64,000 nucleotides of DNA. It comes from Vitis vinifera. Its lineage: Eukaryota; Streptophyta; Magnoliopsida; Vitales; Vitaceae. The notes beneath the pieces are model-generated. The model searched no databases. It was not told the DNA's origin and was given only the letters and a program-made list of their open reading frames with translations. Position numbers and translations under genes: made by a program. The stretch covers positions 3,401,001 through 3,465,000 of the forward strand of contig NC_081822.1 in the NCBI RefSeq assembly GCF_030704535.1, read 5' to 3'. Shown in pieces: positions 51,291 to 64,000 of the stretch (the first letter of the stretch is position 1; the number at the start of each line of letters is the position of its first letter).

Positions 51291-51657
51291 CCCGAGTCTT
51301 GGGCCTAAATTCCTAGAGTGGTCAGTCCACGAAGTATGTAAGAAGTGGGTTATCTTAGAGCCCAATTTCCAAATGAATATTTAAAGTTAAGTCTGGCCCA
51401 TTCGGGGCCTTAATTTCAAGCCGAATCAAAAGGGGCAATAACAAAACAGTAACCGGGGCGTTAGCAGCAAAATATGGAGCGCACGTAGCATTTTTCTATT
51501 CAAAAGCGCCAACGAGCCTTTTCAAAATTCACTCTCTCGTGCTCTCCCTCCCACCCCAGTGGGCAACGCATGGCCAAGACCAAACCCTAGTCTCCGGAAT
51601 TTGGATTGGTTCCGATTTTTATTTTTTCATTGTACGAAATGCCGTTGACGTCCGGCC
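51291..51657. promoter_or_regulatory. Upstream region and leader of the MPS1-like kinase gene
   Basis: The GC content rises toward 51658. A short upstream ORF (51570-51590, MAKTKP then stop) precedes the main ATG and may reduce translation if the transcript includes it. No convincing TATA box was found, in keeping with many cell-cycle genes. Confidence 0.4.
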
Positions 51658-54600
51658 ATGGACGGGGAGGCTAACCTTCCGGCCCCATCTGCGTCTGCCA
51701 ATAATCTCAGCCGTCCGATCCTGCCTGACTCCTATCAGAACCGTTCGATCACCTCGTCGTCATCGTCATCATCATCGTCATCATCGTTCTATTCATCTTC
51801 TCCGCCGGACTTTCTCCGGCATGTCCAGGCTGCCTTCAAGCGCCACCGTCCACTCGGTATCTCCCTCACTGGGTTTCGTTTCTATTCCTAGAGTGTGCTG
51901 TACCGTATCGGATGTAATTATAATAAAAAAAGCTAGGGTTTTGTTGGTCCTTTGGTATTTTCTCAAAATTTTCCGTCTTTGACGTTTTAACTACTTCTGT
52001 ACAGATCTCTTTATTCTTGAGTGAAAGTAGAAAATATAATAACTCAAATTCATGTTCCCTTCAAATTTTGATATGTCAAGACTAATTTTTTTTGGTTGGA
52101 CTAACCAGTCAAACTTGAGTTCCCTCAATTTTACTATTTTTGTTCTCTCCATTTCCATTTGCTCAGGCTTCCCTTCTCTTTCCTGGCCGCATATATGATT
52201 CGGGGATACTGGTTTTTTCAGTGGATTAACACCTCAATTTTGGGTTATTTTGACTTTTGTCATGTCTATTATGGTATTTTTCAGGTACAATGCAGTCTAA
52301 TAGTATTATGCCAAGGCGTATATTGGTTCCCCGGCGAGAAACCTCAAAGATCACTGCATCAAATGTGGTTCCCACAATAGATGCCAAAAAATCTCAGGAT
52401 GTGCGTCCTTCAATGCATCAGGGTAACACAGGGAAAGAGTTGGTTGTGGAGATAAGGAACAAGGTATCTGTTGTTGGGGAAACTGAAGAAGATGCACCAA
52501 TTACTCCACCTTCAATTTCAGGCAGTATCACTAATGAAGATCTATATGATGTGCAACGAGTGCAATGCAAACCCGTTGCTGGATGCAAAAATACTGATGG
52601 GGTTTCATTTTCACATGTAGAATCTCAGCATGTTCCAGTTGTTGATGGTCAGAAGAAGGTCCAGTTTTTGTTGGGGAAAAATGCTAGCTCACAGGGTAAT
52701 AAGTTGCTTTGTCTTTCCTCTGAATTGTTAGTTTAGAAATTATGTTACTGGTTTTGGTGCAAGTTTATATCACAGCGACACTGTGAAAAAAACACTCTGT
52801 TGTTCTAAAGATTGATAGTTTCATGAAATCACAAATATTGCAACTTATATGTGAGTTCTGCCACTATGTGATTGTCATTATGTTCTTCCATATACATTGC
52901 ATTCTCTGTCCATATGCAGGGGCCGATGATCGAATGGCCACTGGAACAGACGACCTATCATCTCATATGAGTTCACTTGCATTGACAGAAATGGAATGGG
53001 ATGTGAGCAATCAAGTAGAGGCACCAACTGATGTCAATCATGACTTGAAGCATGGGTATTTTCAGAACCTGGAATCAGATGTTACTTCGAGGTCTGATGG
53101 TGGGATTTCTTCTTTATTGGCAAAGAAACCTGTACTTGCTCAGGATCAGCTGCACCGATTCAGAAACTTCTTGCAGAGTGACATAAACCACCCCATGACT
53201 CAAGCTTCAGTGGCTGGATCATCATGTGCTACTACAATATCTGTTCATGCAACTTCTGCACCAGTGATCAATTCAACAACCTACTGCTCCTCTTCACATC
53301 AAGATATTAGTCCTCACCTGGCAGTAGAAACTCTGGGAGATGTTAATCTTAATTCTCAACCTATAAGTAAAGGAGATGTTATGCAGCCATCGCATCCTCC
53401 ATCTAAGTCCACCAGTGGAGTCATAGTTGACCGCACAGCAATTGCAGCCCAAGCTTCATCTTCTTCCATAGATACCCAGTCGAAAGTTAAGGAATATGGC
53501 TTTAGTGAGCAACAAGACAGAGTGCCAAATGAAAGGGACATTCCAAAGAATCCTTCTCCTCTTGATGATAATTCAACTAAAGGAAAAGGATTCACTGGTG
53601 ATGTTACTGATTTACAATCTCAGGTGCCCTTATCCAAAAGTTCATCATCAGATGTGAAATTGGAGACCTCTAAATCTGAAAAACAAGAAAAGGTTGTAAG
53701 TGGTAAAGGGTCATCAGTGCCTCGCAAAAAGAATTATGATCCTGACATGTTTTTGAAAGTTAATGGTAAGCTCTATCAAAGGCTTGGTAAGATAGGTAGT
53801 GGAGGAAGCAGTGAAGTCCACAAAGTTATATCATCAGATTGTTCTATCTATGCCCTTAAAAAAATCAGGCTTAAAGGTCGTGATTATGCTACTGCATATG
53901 GGTTCTGTCAAGAGATTCAATATTTAAACAAGTTGAAAGGGAAGAGCAACATCATACAACTTATTGACTATGAGGTACTCACCTCCAACCTAAAATCAAT
54001 TATTTAGTAATATTTTATTCTTATTTCTTCTGATAGTTATTGGTTTTACATGTGTTTTTCGTGCTGCATTCATTTTTTTTGGGAACCAAATCATGCTAAA
54101 TTGTCTGCGCCATAGTTAAGAAATTGAAATCACTTTGACTATCATAACATTGTAGCAACGTCTAGTTGGAAAACAAGGTGTGAATTCTATATGCTGTCAA
54201 CCAGATTTGGATGGCTAGGCTTCCTACTAAATGTTAGCTTTCCAAATAAGTGGTCTATATCAGCTGATCAAGTGGCTTTAAAGACCTGAATCTACTCCAA
54301 TTAGAGGATTTGATGGGCATGTGGTGCCTGTGGAATAGCCCAAGCAAACTGACCAACGAGAGGGGAATAGAACGACTATGCAGTAACTGAATAATGACCA
54401 GTTAGGCCAATTAAATTATCTGAGGATGGGCCTTAAATGATGCAATCATGGTTGTAGGGTCGCCAGGTTGCTGATTGGATTTAACCCACTTTGGTGACAG
54501 ATAATTTGTCCTTCATTTATTCTAAATTTGTGCAGACATTTATCTAATTAATTAGTTAGAAAGAGGAAGAAATTTGTCCTTAATTTATGTAGAATTCACC

Positions 54601-57600
54601 TTTGTTCGTAGGTGACAGATAAGACATTGCTCCAAGAAGTCATGAATGGCTCCATGAGTAATAAAGATAGCAGAGTCAAGGATGATGGATGCATATACAT
54701 GGTGCTTGAATATGGGGAAATTGATTTGGCTAACATGCTGTCCCAGAAATGGAAGGAAATGGATAGCTCTGATCGGACCATAGATGAGAATTGGCTTCGA
54801 TTTTACTGGCAGGTACTCAAGCAAAACTTTACCTTGATCAGTTTTCGATATTTGTAGTGCTCTCTATTTTTGTTTTAGGTTCTTAATTTTGTTAAGGTTT
54901 CCTTCTAAAACATATGGTCTAACAGTTTAATAGTCATATTTGCATTTAACTGGTAGGATGAACAAAAGTTGTAAGGATTATGGGCTCCTCAATAACAATT
55001 TTTTTTTTTTTTTGCATAAATGTTAGTAGAAGGGTTTATTCAAAGTTAATCTTGATTAATCTGAACAAATAAAAATCAAAATGAATACTGTTGAAATGCT
55101 TGTCAGCAAATACTTCAAGCTGTCAATACCATACATGAAGAGCGTATAGTGCATTCAGACTTGAAGCCAGCGAATTTTCTTCTTGTCAAAGGTTCCTTGA
55201 AGCTGATCGATTTTGGAATTGCTAAAGCTATAATGAGTGATACAACCAACATTCAAAGGGATTCACAGGTTATTTTCACGTATGCCCATTGTTTTTCATT
55301 TCTTATTGTTGTTGTTTTCTTAATTATATATATATAAATGAACAAAAGTAGGATGGTTAGCATATTCCTCTACCAAGATATCTCATTGTGATTGTGCTTC
55401 ATCAACTGCTCATATTGGGTGTGTGGGTGTGGATATTTGGGGAGGAAGAAATTTATTCATTTCGGGAAAATGCACAAATAATTGTGAAATTCTGAATTAA
55501 TCTTATTCACGAAAATCAAGAGATACACCAAAATATATATCTAGCCTTCCCTATTATAGGAAATGATAATTTTTTATATATGCGGCAATTCAAATCAATT
55601 CAAATTAGCTAGTAACTAATTTACAAATTAACAAGAAGAGTTCTCAAAGGAGAAAAGTCCTAACTAATTACTTTCAGCATTCCCCCTGAAGCTAGTCAAT
55701 AGAGTTTCTTTATTTTCAGCTTGCCTATAATTCCTTGAAACGTGGTATTAGCTAGCCCTTTAGTTTAAACATCTGCAAGTTGGCCACTTGTCCCAATATA
55801 TGGAGTGCAAATAAGATTGTTATCAAATGTTGATCTACCTCCACATGCTTTATTCAGTTATGTTGTACCAGATTATAAGCGATGTTGATTGTAGGCTTAT
55901 TACCTTAATAAAGTCTCATAGGGTGATAATTCACAAATTACATGAGTGCTCGCTCGAAATGTCAATTCGACACTTGATCTTGCAACCATTGGTTGCTCTA
56001 AGAAAAGTACAATACCCTGATGTTAATCTTTTATCTAAAACTAATCTGGCATAATCTGCATTCATGTAAGCTTCCTATCACAACTCATTGATAAAAAAAT
56101 GTAAGCTTCTTATCACAACTTTGTACCTCGTTTGAACAACAATCCTTTATTGGAAATTCCTTAAGTTAATGTATGATTAGATAGAAAGCTTGAAGATGAG
56201 TCTTTGGGATTCTACATAAATTGATTAACATTGCTTACTACATATGTAATGTCTGGTCTAGATGTGCTAAGTAAATGAGTTTGCCCATTAGTTGTCAATA
56301 TATGTCACAATCGACAATTCCCTTCCTCTAAAACCTTTCCTAATTTGTGGTTTGGTTCTATGGGGATGTCTACTGGCTTGCATCCAAGTTTCCTGGTTTC
56401 TTTGAGAAGATCAATCACATGTTTATGTTGTGAAACAAAGATACTCTCCTTGGAATGAGCCACTTCGATTCTCATGAAATAATTCAATCTGCCAAGCTCT
56501 TTAATCTCAAATTCTCTCGTTAAATACTGTCAAAGAGCCTTTTTTTCTCTAGGATCATTATCGGTAACAATGATTTCATCCATATATGCTAACAAAGTTG
56601 TCACTCTCTTTGAACCCCAACGCTTGATGAACAAAGTGTGATCACCCTAACTTTGTATATATTTCATTGCTAACGTTATTTTAGAAAATCTTTCAAACCA
56701 TGCTCTTAGAGATTCTTTTAAGCCATATAAGGTTTTTTTTTTAATTTGTAGTTTAGTTCTAGTAAGACTTTTGCCAAAACCTAGAGGAATTTCTATATAT
56801 ATAAATATATGTATGTATCTTCTTCTAAGTCCCCATGCAAAAATGCCTTTTTTACATCAAATTGTTGGAAGCCTTAACCAAAATTTGCTACCAATGACAA
56901 TAACACGCTCATGGTATTCATCTTAGCTACGGGAGCATAGGTTTCTTAATAATCAAACCCATAGGTTTATGTGTGGCACTGTGGCCTTTAGCTACCAACC
57001 TACCCTTATATTTTTCTAAAAACCCATCAACTTTGTACTTGACCATATATGCCTATTTACATCCAATTGGTTTCTTCCCCTTAGGTAGCTATACTATTTC
57101 ACATGTTCTCTTTTTCTCCAAGGCTTCCATCTCAACCCTCATGGCTTGTCTTTAACTTTCATTGTTAAGTGCCTCAACAAGGTTTTATAGAATGGTTATA
57201 GTGTACAAATGAGTGATAAAACTTCTATAGGGTTGGGAGAAGTTATCAAATGATACAAATAATGACAATGGATGCTGAGTGCATCGTCTTATACCTTTCC
57301 TAATGGCAATGGGTAAATGAAGATCATTGTCAGCATTTGAAGTATTAGGAGAGATGGAGCTATTAACTAGCCTTGGTTCAAACTCAAGTAGGCATTGGTT
57401 CAATGGTGGTTGTTCTTCTCCTTGAGTAAACTTGCAATGATTTTGTAGTAATAGTTTCTAGACTAGTGTTAGCAGAAGGATCCAATTCGTTGATGGGTCT
57501 AATTTAGACTCATTTGGAATATTAGGGACAAAATTATTGGTGATAACCATGGTTTGAAATATCGGTAAACACGGATATATCGGTATTTGGATTTTATGAA

Positions 57601-60600
57601 TATATAGGAAATATCGGTGGATATTTTGATAAAAATATCAGTGAGACGAAAATTATTTAAAATTCATGAAAACATTTAGAAAAACTTCAAAAAATGATAA
57701 AATAAGTAAAAATATACATATTAAAGTTATTAATTGACATAGATATGGTTAAGGAGGAAAATATCCGTAAGCAAGGATATATCGGTCTTAATATATAATT
57801 TATTATTCATTTTATCAAATTAATTTTAATTTTTAAAATATTATAACTTCATTAATTTTTTTTTATATTTTAGTATTTTTTTTTAGTAAATTTATATTTT
57901 TAATATTTTAAAATAAAGACATTCAAAATTAAAAGGATAAATATAAATAAATTTAAAAGTAAAGTGATAGTAATTTTTTAAAATAGGATTAGTGGGATAA
58001 ATGATGATACATTTAGTATTAAAACTATAATTTATTCAATTCAAATGCATTCAATAATGTAAAATAAATGATGATGCACATATGATTTTTAATATTTATA
58101 TTTTTTATATTTAATTATCATATAAATGATATAAAAAAGAGACTTATTAAGAAAATTATAATGTTAGTTTTTATTTTTTTATTAATCAATTAAATAAAAT
58201 TTAAAATAAAATAATAAGAATTTTTTTTTTTAACAATGAACTTTAACATATTTAAATTGAATATATATATATATATATATTAACAAATGAGGTTTTGGTC
58301 CAGTAGTAGCCTGGTCCAATCCAAGCCTTTTGGCCTGGGTTTGAATCCTCTCAGCTGTATAACGACTAAAAAAAATTGTGAAAGGGTTGATCGTCTTCGC
58401 GTTGACCAGATGGGCTGTACCAAAAAATTAGGAAATATCCCGAAAAAAGGGCGAGAAACCTGTCGGCCGATTATCAATGATGGATATCGTGTCGGCTCTT
58501 GCCCATAAGCGAAATTTCAGTGAAATATAACCGATATTTCGCGACATTTCAAACCATTACGATAACAAGGGCCATGTTTGGATTTGAAGGGACACAATTC
58601 ATGGGCAATATAGGAAGGTCAAGCCATGAGGATGAGGAATCTTTATCTTCCAAAGGTAATGCCTCCCCTTGAAGATAAGAACCTGAGAAATAAATTTCTT
58701 TTCTTGCAAAGGTTATATCCATAGATATATAAAACTTTTTAGAAGGAAAGTGATAGCATTTATTGTTTTTTTGTGTAGGTAAAAATTTGTCCTCACAATG
58801 ACATATCTCAATGCCCTTAGATCTAACTTCTCAAAGTTATGTGCATGAATATGAACAAATGACACATACCCAAAAACTGTCGGACTCGATTTATAGAAGG
58901 TATGACTATTAGGAAGGAATTTTGCAAGCACTTCCATGGGACTTTTGAATCTTAAGACCCTAGATGAGACCTAGTTAATAAGACTTTGGTACTTGTTTTT
59001 GGAACAATAATGCCCAAGTAATACCAAGAAGAAGACCATTTTTCCTTTTAGTGATCTCATTTTGTTAGGGTGTATCAACACAGGATGACTCATGAATCAT
59101 CCCTTTTTTTTGGAAGTGTGGTGACAAGACTTGATTGAAGTAGTCCCTTGCGTTATTAGTTTTAGCTCTTTTTATACGAATTGATTTTTAATCATAGAAA
59201 GAAAGATGGGAAATATATTGCTTATTTTAGATTTTTATTTTAACAAGAAAATCCATGTTATCCTTATATAGTCATCAATGAATGACAAACTATTTAGCAC
59301 CAAAAACCTTTAGAACTCAAGATGGACCCCAAATATCACTATGCATAGAAGTAAATGGAGGAAGTTTTTGTATTACTCAAGGGAAAAGAAACGTGTTGAT
59401 GCTCAACAAATTCACAAATGTTACAATGGAAACTATTTACATCAACTAATTTAAATAAAAAAGGAAACATAGTTTTGAGAATTCTATATGATATATGTCC
59501 AAGACGAAGGTGATGAAGTCAAATTTGCCTTTTATTGAAAGGTGTAGTTTTAGTTAAAAGACATAGAGAAGACTTTTTTTTTTTTGGGGGCTTAAACACC
59601 CATTGGTTTTTTCAAGCCCATCCTTTGCCTTAACACACTCAATCGTCATTCCTATAGGTTGGTCTTGAGACAATAATTTTGGAAAAAGCTTACACAACAA
59701 TTTAAATATTTGGTTAATTTACTGATTGGCATTTAGGTACATGTAACACATCTTGTAAAATAATAGATTGAGTGCATCAGTAAAAGAAAACATTTTGTTA
59801 TTGGGGCAAAAGTTTGTTGATCATATGGTCTATGGCTCTTGAGTTAATGATCGAAGAGTCAGTGAAGGACAAATCTAAGGCCCTTAAAGTATAAGAAACG
59901 AATGACTTACTTGTTTGTGCCAAAAAACATATACTCAATTGTTTATCAACAATACCCAAAATATTTCTCAGCCTATTTATATCTTCCTTGTTTAATTCTC
60001 CAAATTCTTTACTACTAGAACTAGGTTTTTCTTGAGGGCCACTTTCACAATTTGCCATATTTGCTTGACTTGTGTTGTCGCCATGCTTTATTTTCCCCAT
60101 TCCGATTTAGGTTTTAAGGTTTTCCATGAAGTTTCCAATACTTCTCTTTGGTGTTTTGGGTCTTCTTGCAACAAGTACACCAAAGTTCTTTAGGTTAGGG
60201 TTCTTTGACCCACTAGAATGCCTAGTTTCTCTAACAAGATTTGGACTAAATTTGTTCTACTTTGTATCAACCATGGTGGAACCATCAATAAAAAACAGTT
60301 TAAGCATCACATCTCTTTGTCTTTCTTGAGCACAAATAATGGAGATGACTTCATCCATAGATGGAGGCTTCTCTCTTCCTATAACTTGGACTCATGCTTG
60401 ATCAAACTCCACATTGAGCCTAACAAGAAATTCAAAAATCTGTTCTTTTTCTACCAATTTATGGGGCATTGTTGTATTTTCATTGCATTCCATTTGGATC
60501 TTTCGATAGTAGTCAATTTTCTATCACAAATTCTTCATGATATTGGCATATTCAATTACACATATGGTACCTTGTTTTGTGGTTGAAATCTTGACCTTGA

Positions 60601-63600
60601 TTTAAAAAATTTAATCAACATTGCATACCTTTGAATAGGTTTGTTGGATGGCTTCCCAAATCTTCCTAACTATTGTAAAAAACATACATGTTTTACTAAT
60701 TTCAAGGGTCATTGAAATCCATAACAAAGACATGATCATGGAATCCTTTTCATCCCAACTTTGAATTTTTGAATTTAAATGGCTCAATTTTTCCTTCACC
60801 TTTTATTAAGATTTGCACCAACTTAAGCCATTGAAGATAATTCTTCTCAACCAAGTAGTAAGGAGCTTGGAGGTTTTGCAGTTTCTCAGTTAGTTTGGGC
60901 TAGCATAAAAGATTTGGGATCCTTGGATTTCTTCTTCGCAATATGCGAGAGTGGCAGAAAGTGGGTCAACACGTGACAGGCGAATGACATGATTCTCGAG
61001 GAGTTAGATGACGACCATGTGATGATGCATCAAATAGATGCAAGGGTCCCTGGTGCCAGGGGAAGGAAGATAAGGAGGCTCGGGAAACGATTCATAATGA
61101 TCGGTTTGTCTTGGTGGCACTTAGAATTTTGACTCAATAGAATTAGTGGTAAGAGTGCCCTTGAGGCTTGGCTTAAGTGGTAAAGGGATGAGGAGGCTCT
61201 GTGAAAGGTTTCAGGTTCAAGCCCTAATGGGAACAAAAAATTATCTATAAAAAAAAGAAAAAAATAATTAGTGGCAGGAGTATGGTTCAACATCTCTAAC
61301 ATAGTAGTAATGATGACTGCAGATAGAACTATAACCAGAAAGAAATTGACGATGAAAGCTAATGAATCAAAACATGGTCAAAAAAGCAAAAAACAAATAA
61401 GGACAAATAGCACTCAAAGTTTTCGCCAATCACATCGAGAATCGAGAGTTGGCTCTAACACCATGTGAAATTCTAAATTATTCTTATTTACATAAATCAA
61501 GAGATACATCAGAATATGTATATAGCCTTCCCTATTCTAAGAAAGGATAATTCATGATATACATGATAATTCAAATTAATTAAAATCTCTTAGTAACTAA
61601 TTTTACATATGTACAAGAAGAGTCATAAAAGGAGAAAAGTCTTAACAAATTTACAGTTGTTCAAGAAGAGGCTTAAAAAGATAAAAATCCTTATTTATAG
61701 GACTCAAACTTGAACCATAACCCTATAAATTATCATGCTTTTAGACAAAAGCCAACTTTAATGTGTGATTTTAGTTTTTGGTAGATACAGGTCATATCAG
61801 GTCGATACATAATGGCATTAGTCTAAAATGATATTGATTGGGGTCAATTTAGTGAAGTTATACAAATTATCAGATCAAATACTTAATGTTGGACCTAAGA
61901 AGTTAGTGCCAGCCGTTGTTTCTTCTTCTATAAAGATAAGAGACTCAATCCCTAATTTGAATTAACAATGTTAAATGTTAAGATACTAGTGAGAATCTAG
62001 ATTTGATAAAACTTAATGAAGCATGATTCTATATAATCCTTTGTTTTCTCTTTAAAATTATTTTATTTAATTTATTCAGAATTCTGGATATTTGTAAACA
62101 AACTCATGAGAATAAACATGTTGCAAGTCATTTACAAATTTATGACCATGTGATTGTCTTGATCAATCATATTTTGTTCTATCCATAAATGTTCACATTT
62201 TATCGAGTTGGAACTAGAAACTTTTAATTTTAAGGTAAAACTTAAGAAGAAGAATGAGAAGAAAGTATAAAAAGATAATATAGACTAGCTATAGGTTTGT
62301 CCAACTAGACTTCCACTTAACCTCTCATCTATTTAACCAAATTACAAATTTGTGTTGCACCTCAAGGCCCCACCAAGCCTCCACATGATCACTAAGAAGC
62401 CTTAGTCATCACCTTGCCTTGCTCAATAGGCACTGCAAGGTGCCAACCATGGGGCCTTCGTGCTGCATTGTCTGAGTCAGTGTTGACGCTACAATAACCC
62501 TAGGTCCTTGAGGCCTGGCTTAAGTGGTTGGGGGTCAGGACAGTTGTGAGAGATTCCATGTTTAAGTCCTAATGGGGACAAAAATTTACCTATTAGAATA
62601 GAATGTGAAACTTAAATGTTAGGTTAAAGTCAAGAAGGAGAAGAAAAAAGCACTGAGGTTAAGTTTGCCTAACTAGACTTAATTGTAACTCCTAATTTTT
62701 TTATGTTATTAACTAAGATTACAATAATGCCTTGATAATCAATAAACAAAATCACTCCTAATATAGCATAATAAATAACCCGTTGACAAATTGAATTTCT
62801 TATCATTTTTATTTGGCTAAAATTTAGAACCATACTCTAAATATATATACTTTCAACATTTTTTATTGATCACTTGAAAAACAAGAGAGGTGCTGGACCC
62901 TATGAAAAAGTAATTTATGTTCTCCTAACCAGTTTTCGAATTATGTACAAGGCATGTTTTGTATGCTTTTGCAAATCAATGGCCTTTTCTTTATGTCAGA
63001 TAATTGGAGAGGAAACGCCATTTTTCACTATGCAGTGATGCTTTTGTAATCTTCTCACAGGTGGGTACACTGAGCTACATGTCTCCTGAAGCATTCATGT
63101 GCAATGAGAGTGATGCCAATGGAAACACTATAAAGTGTGGTCGGCCATCAGATATCTGGTCACTTGGTTGCATCCTTTACCAAATGGTGTATGGAAGAAC
63201 CCCCTTTTCAGAATTCAAGACATTCTGGGCCAAGTTCAAAGTCATTACAGATCGTAACCATGAAATAAAGTATGAGCCAGTCTCAAACCCATGGCTTCTT
63301 GATATTATGAAGAAGTGTCTTGCATGGGACCGTAATGAGAGGTGGAGGATTCCTGAGCTACTTCAACACCCTTTTCTTGTTCCCCCAGTCCCAGTCCTAG
63401 CCCAGTTATCATCCTCTCAAGACCAAAGCTGTAAACTGCTTCAACTGATTACTGAAGCTTGTGCCAATGACCCGAAGGCTTTGATTTTATGTCGTCAACT
63501 TCAACAACTACTAAGGGACCCAGTCACGGTGCCAACATCTCAAGTACTAACATCACGAGACCAACAGTGTAAGTTGCTCTCCTATGTGTCAAAGCTTTGC

Positions 63601-63639
63601 TGTCAACTTCAGGAATATTTATCAGACCCCGATACGTAA
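51658..63639 (+). CDS. MPS1: MPS1/TTK-type dual-specificity protein kinase
   Basis: Spindle-assembly-checkpoint kinase acting at kinetochores; plants have one MPS1 type. Six exons, 51658-51856, 52285-52695, 52920-53974, 54612-54812, 55107-55268 and 63061-63639, join in phase to 868 residues. The N-terminal 480 residues are low-complexity, with a run of 11-12 serines near residue 33 coded by a TCATCG-type microsatellite. The kinase domain covers about 485-790: IGSGGSSEV glycine loop, YALKKIRL lysine, [13 protein letters not shown] catalytic loop (HSD in place of HRD, the MPS1 hallmark), LIDFGIAK, then [15 protein letters not shown] across the exon 5/6 junction, as in human TTK. Intron 5 is 7792 bases and full of mobile elements. 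Confidence 0.95.
57549..58559. mobile_element. Non-autonomous TIR element (about 1 kb, hAT-like) inside the Copia fossil
   Basis: The left end ATGGTTTGAAATATCGGT and the complement of the right end (ATGGTTTGAAATGTCGCG) match. Flanking 8-base repeats TGATAACC and CGATAACA agree at six positions, fitting hAT-type target duplications. The interior is AT-rich, with recurring ATATCGG motifs and a TA run near 58261-58280, and has no transposase. Its left part is similar to the left margin of the larger element at 46470. Confidence 0.65.
58283..58370 (+). mobile_element. tRNA-derived SINE-like patch
   Basis: A box-A-like TGGTCCAGTAGTAG precedes, by a SINE-typical distance, a box-B-like GGTTTGAATCC, followed by an A-rich stretch. 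It does not fold as a complete tRNA. It lies inside the TIR element at 57549-58559. No target-site duplication was found. Confidence 0.4.
61156..61265 (+). mobile_element. tRNA-derived SINE, copy 1, with target-site duplications
   Basis: The body contains CTTGAGGCTTGGCTTAAGTGG (box A region), GGTTCAAGCCC (box B) and GGGAACAAAAAATTATCTAT, ending in an A-rich tail. It is flanked by 15-base direct repeats AATTAGTGGTAAGAG (61141-61155) and AATTAGTGGCAGGAG (61266-61280), 13 of 15 identical, the mark of LINE-mediated insertion. It lies in the right part of the Copia fossil. Confidence 0.8.
62507..62597 (+). mobile_element. tRNA-derived SINE, copy 2
   Basis: Same family as 61156-61265: CTTGAGGCCTGGCTTAAGTGG, GTGAGAGATTCCATGTTTAAG, TCCTAATGGGGACAAAAATT and TACCTATTA follow in the same order and orientation. 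Box B is more diverged and no clear target-site duplication was seen, so this copy is probably older. Confidence 0.7.
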
Positions 63640-64000
63640 ATCACTAATTTTGAGGGTAAAAACATTGGAGAATACCTTTTTAAGGTCTGAAAAGCAGTTG
63701 TGATTCCCTGTGCCTATTCTCTTCCATTCCTTTTGTTGTAATAACTTGTAACGGTCAATGCTTGTCGTGTTTTATTTTTTTTTAAAGGGAAAAATACTAT
63801 GCAGGAAAGCTTGGGGGGAGTTTGTGCCTTTCAGGTCACTGATTCTTTGTGGTTTCTGTTCAATTTTTAAAGAAAGATAATGACATTTATTTCATTGTCT
63901 TAGCCAAAAATAACATTTATGCATGTGCTACTCAAGCTGACTTTGTTTTCACAAGTGGGAGTCAGTGCATCCATCTGGAAAGATGGACCCTTCCATCTGT
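63640..64000. other. 3' flank of the MPS1-like gene
   Basis: Probable 3' UTR and downstream sequence, T-rich near 63770-63785. No further gene was seen up to the window edge. Confidence 0.5.

Larger units (their letters stand above)
55493..61655 (-). mobile_element. Ty1/Copia LTR retrotransposon fossil in MPS1 intron 5
   Basis: Terminal repeats of about 184 and 192 bases (55493-55676 and 61464-61655) begin TGTGAAATTCT on the plus strand and end in CA. A purine tract (AGGGGGAATG, minus strand) adjoins the left repeat and a tRNA-Met-like primer site adjoins the right one. Minus-strand relics lie in Copia order: gag-like pieces (about 60800-59800), a protease-like patch, integrase-like sequence near 58713-58937, and reverse transcriptase near 56305-56487 ([20 protein letters not shown]). 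It is broken, with many breaks, and its terminal repeats are strongly diverged, so it is old. It contains a TIR element and a SINE. It lies antisense to the host gene. Confidence 0.85.

Noticed and set aside
58283-58370. Possible tRNA gene because of a good box B
   Set aside because: No acceptor stem or full cloverleaf can be formed; treated as a SINE-like patch instead.

Overview
This window is plant nuclear DNA from a dicot. The genes have many introns with GT-AG borders (and two apparent GC-AG borders), long AT-rich intergenic stretches, and many transposon remains. The gene content and repeat style resemble a woody eudicot such as grapevine (Vitis). That species guess is inference; no sequence here proves it.

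Protein genes, left to right: (1) the first part of an AUX1/LAX auxin importer, LAX2-like, on the minus strand and running off the left edge (1-1676); (2) a three-exon thaumatin-like protein with a hydrophobic, GPI-like tail (6457-7652, plus); (3) UFM1, the ubiquitin-fold modifier, in four exons (8123-12331, plus); (4) an O-fucosyltransferase-family protein in ten exons (20450-29426, plus); (5) an intronless PLS/E-type pentatricopeptide repeat protein resembling Arabidopsis At4g08210 (30902-32974, plus); (6) a C2H2 zinc-finger protein with a PARP-like C-terminal region in two exons (40976-42564, minus); (7) an MPS1/TTK-type spindle-checkpoint kinase in six exons, one intron being 7.8 kb (51658-63639, plus). 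These look like unrelated housekeeping, developmental and defence genes, not a functional cluster.

The most striking feature is non-coding. Between 35.4 and 37.8 kb, on the minus strand, lies a U3 snoRNA locus. Two bodies of about 195 and 211 nt each carry the plant snRNA upstream sequence element (RTCCCACATCG) and a TATA-like box at nearly identical spacing. Beside them is a tandem array of about 220-bp units that hold only the 3' half of U3. Duplicated pieces of the PPR gene 3' end, a PPR relic, and a decayed coding segment of unknown origin surround this locus, so the whole 33-38 kb interval has been built by repeated local duplication.

Transposon remains include a TRIM-like element in UFM1 intron 2, a solo LTR in O-fucosyltransferase intron 7, a hAT-type element with a BED-finger relic and a 153-bp minisatellite (46.5-51.3 kb, itself holding an LTR), a Copia fossil in the kinase intron carrying a smaller TIR element and a SINE with target-site duplications, and several foldback MITEs. 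The intervals 12.5-20.4, 38.3-41 and 42.6-46.5 kb hold no gene that I can support.
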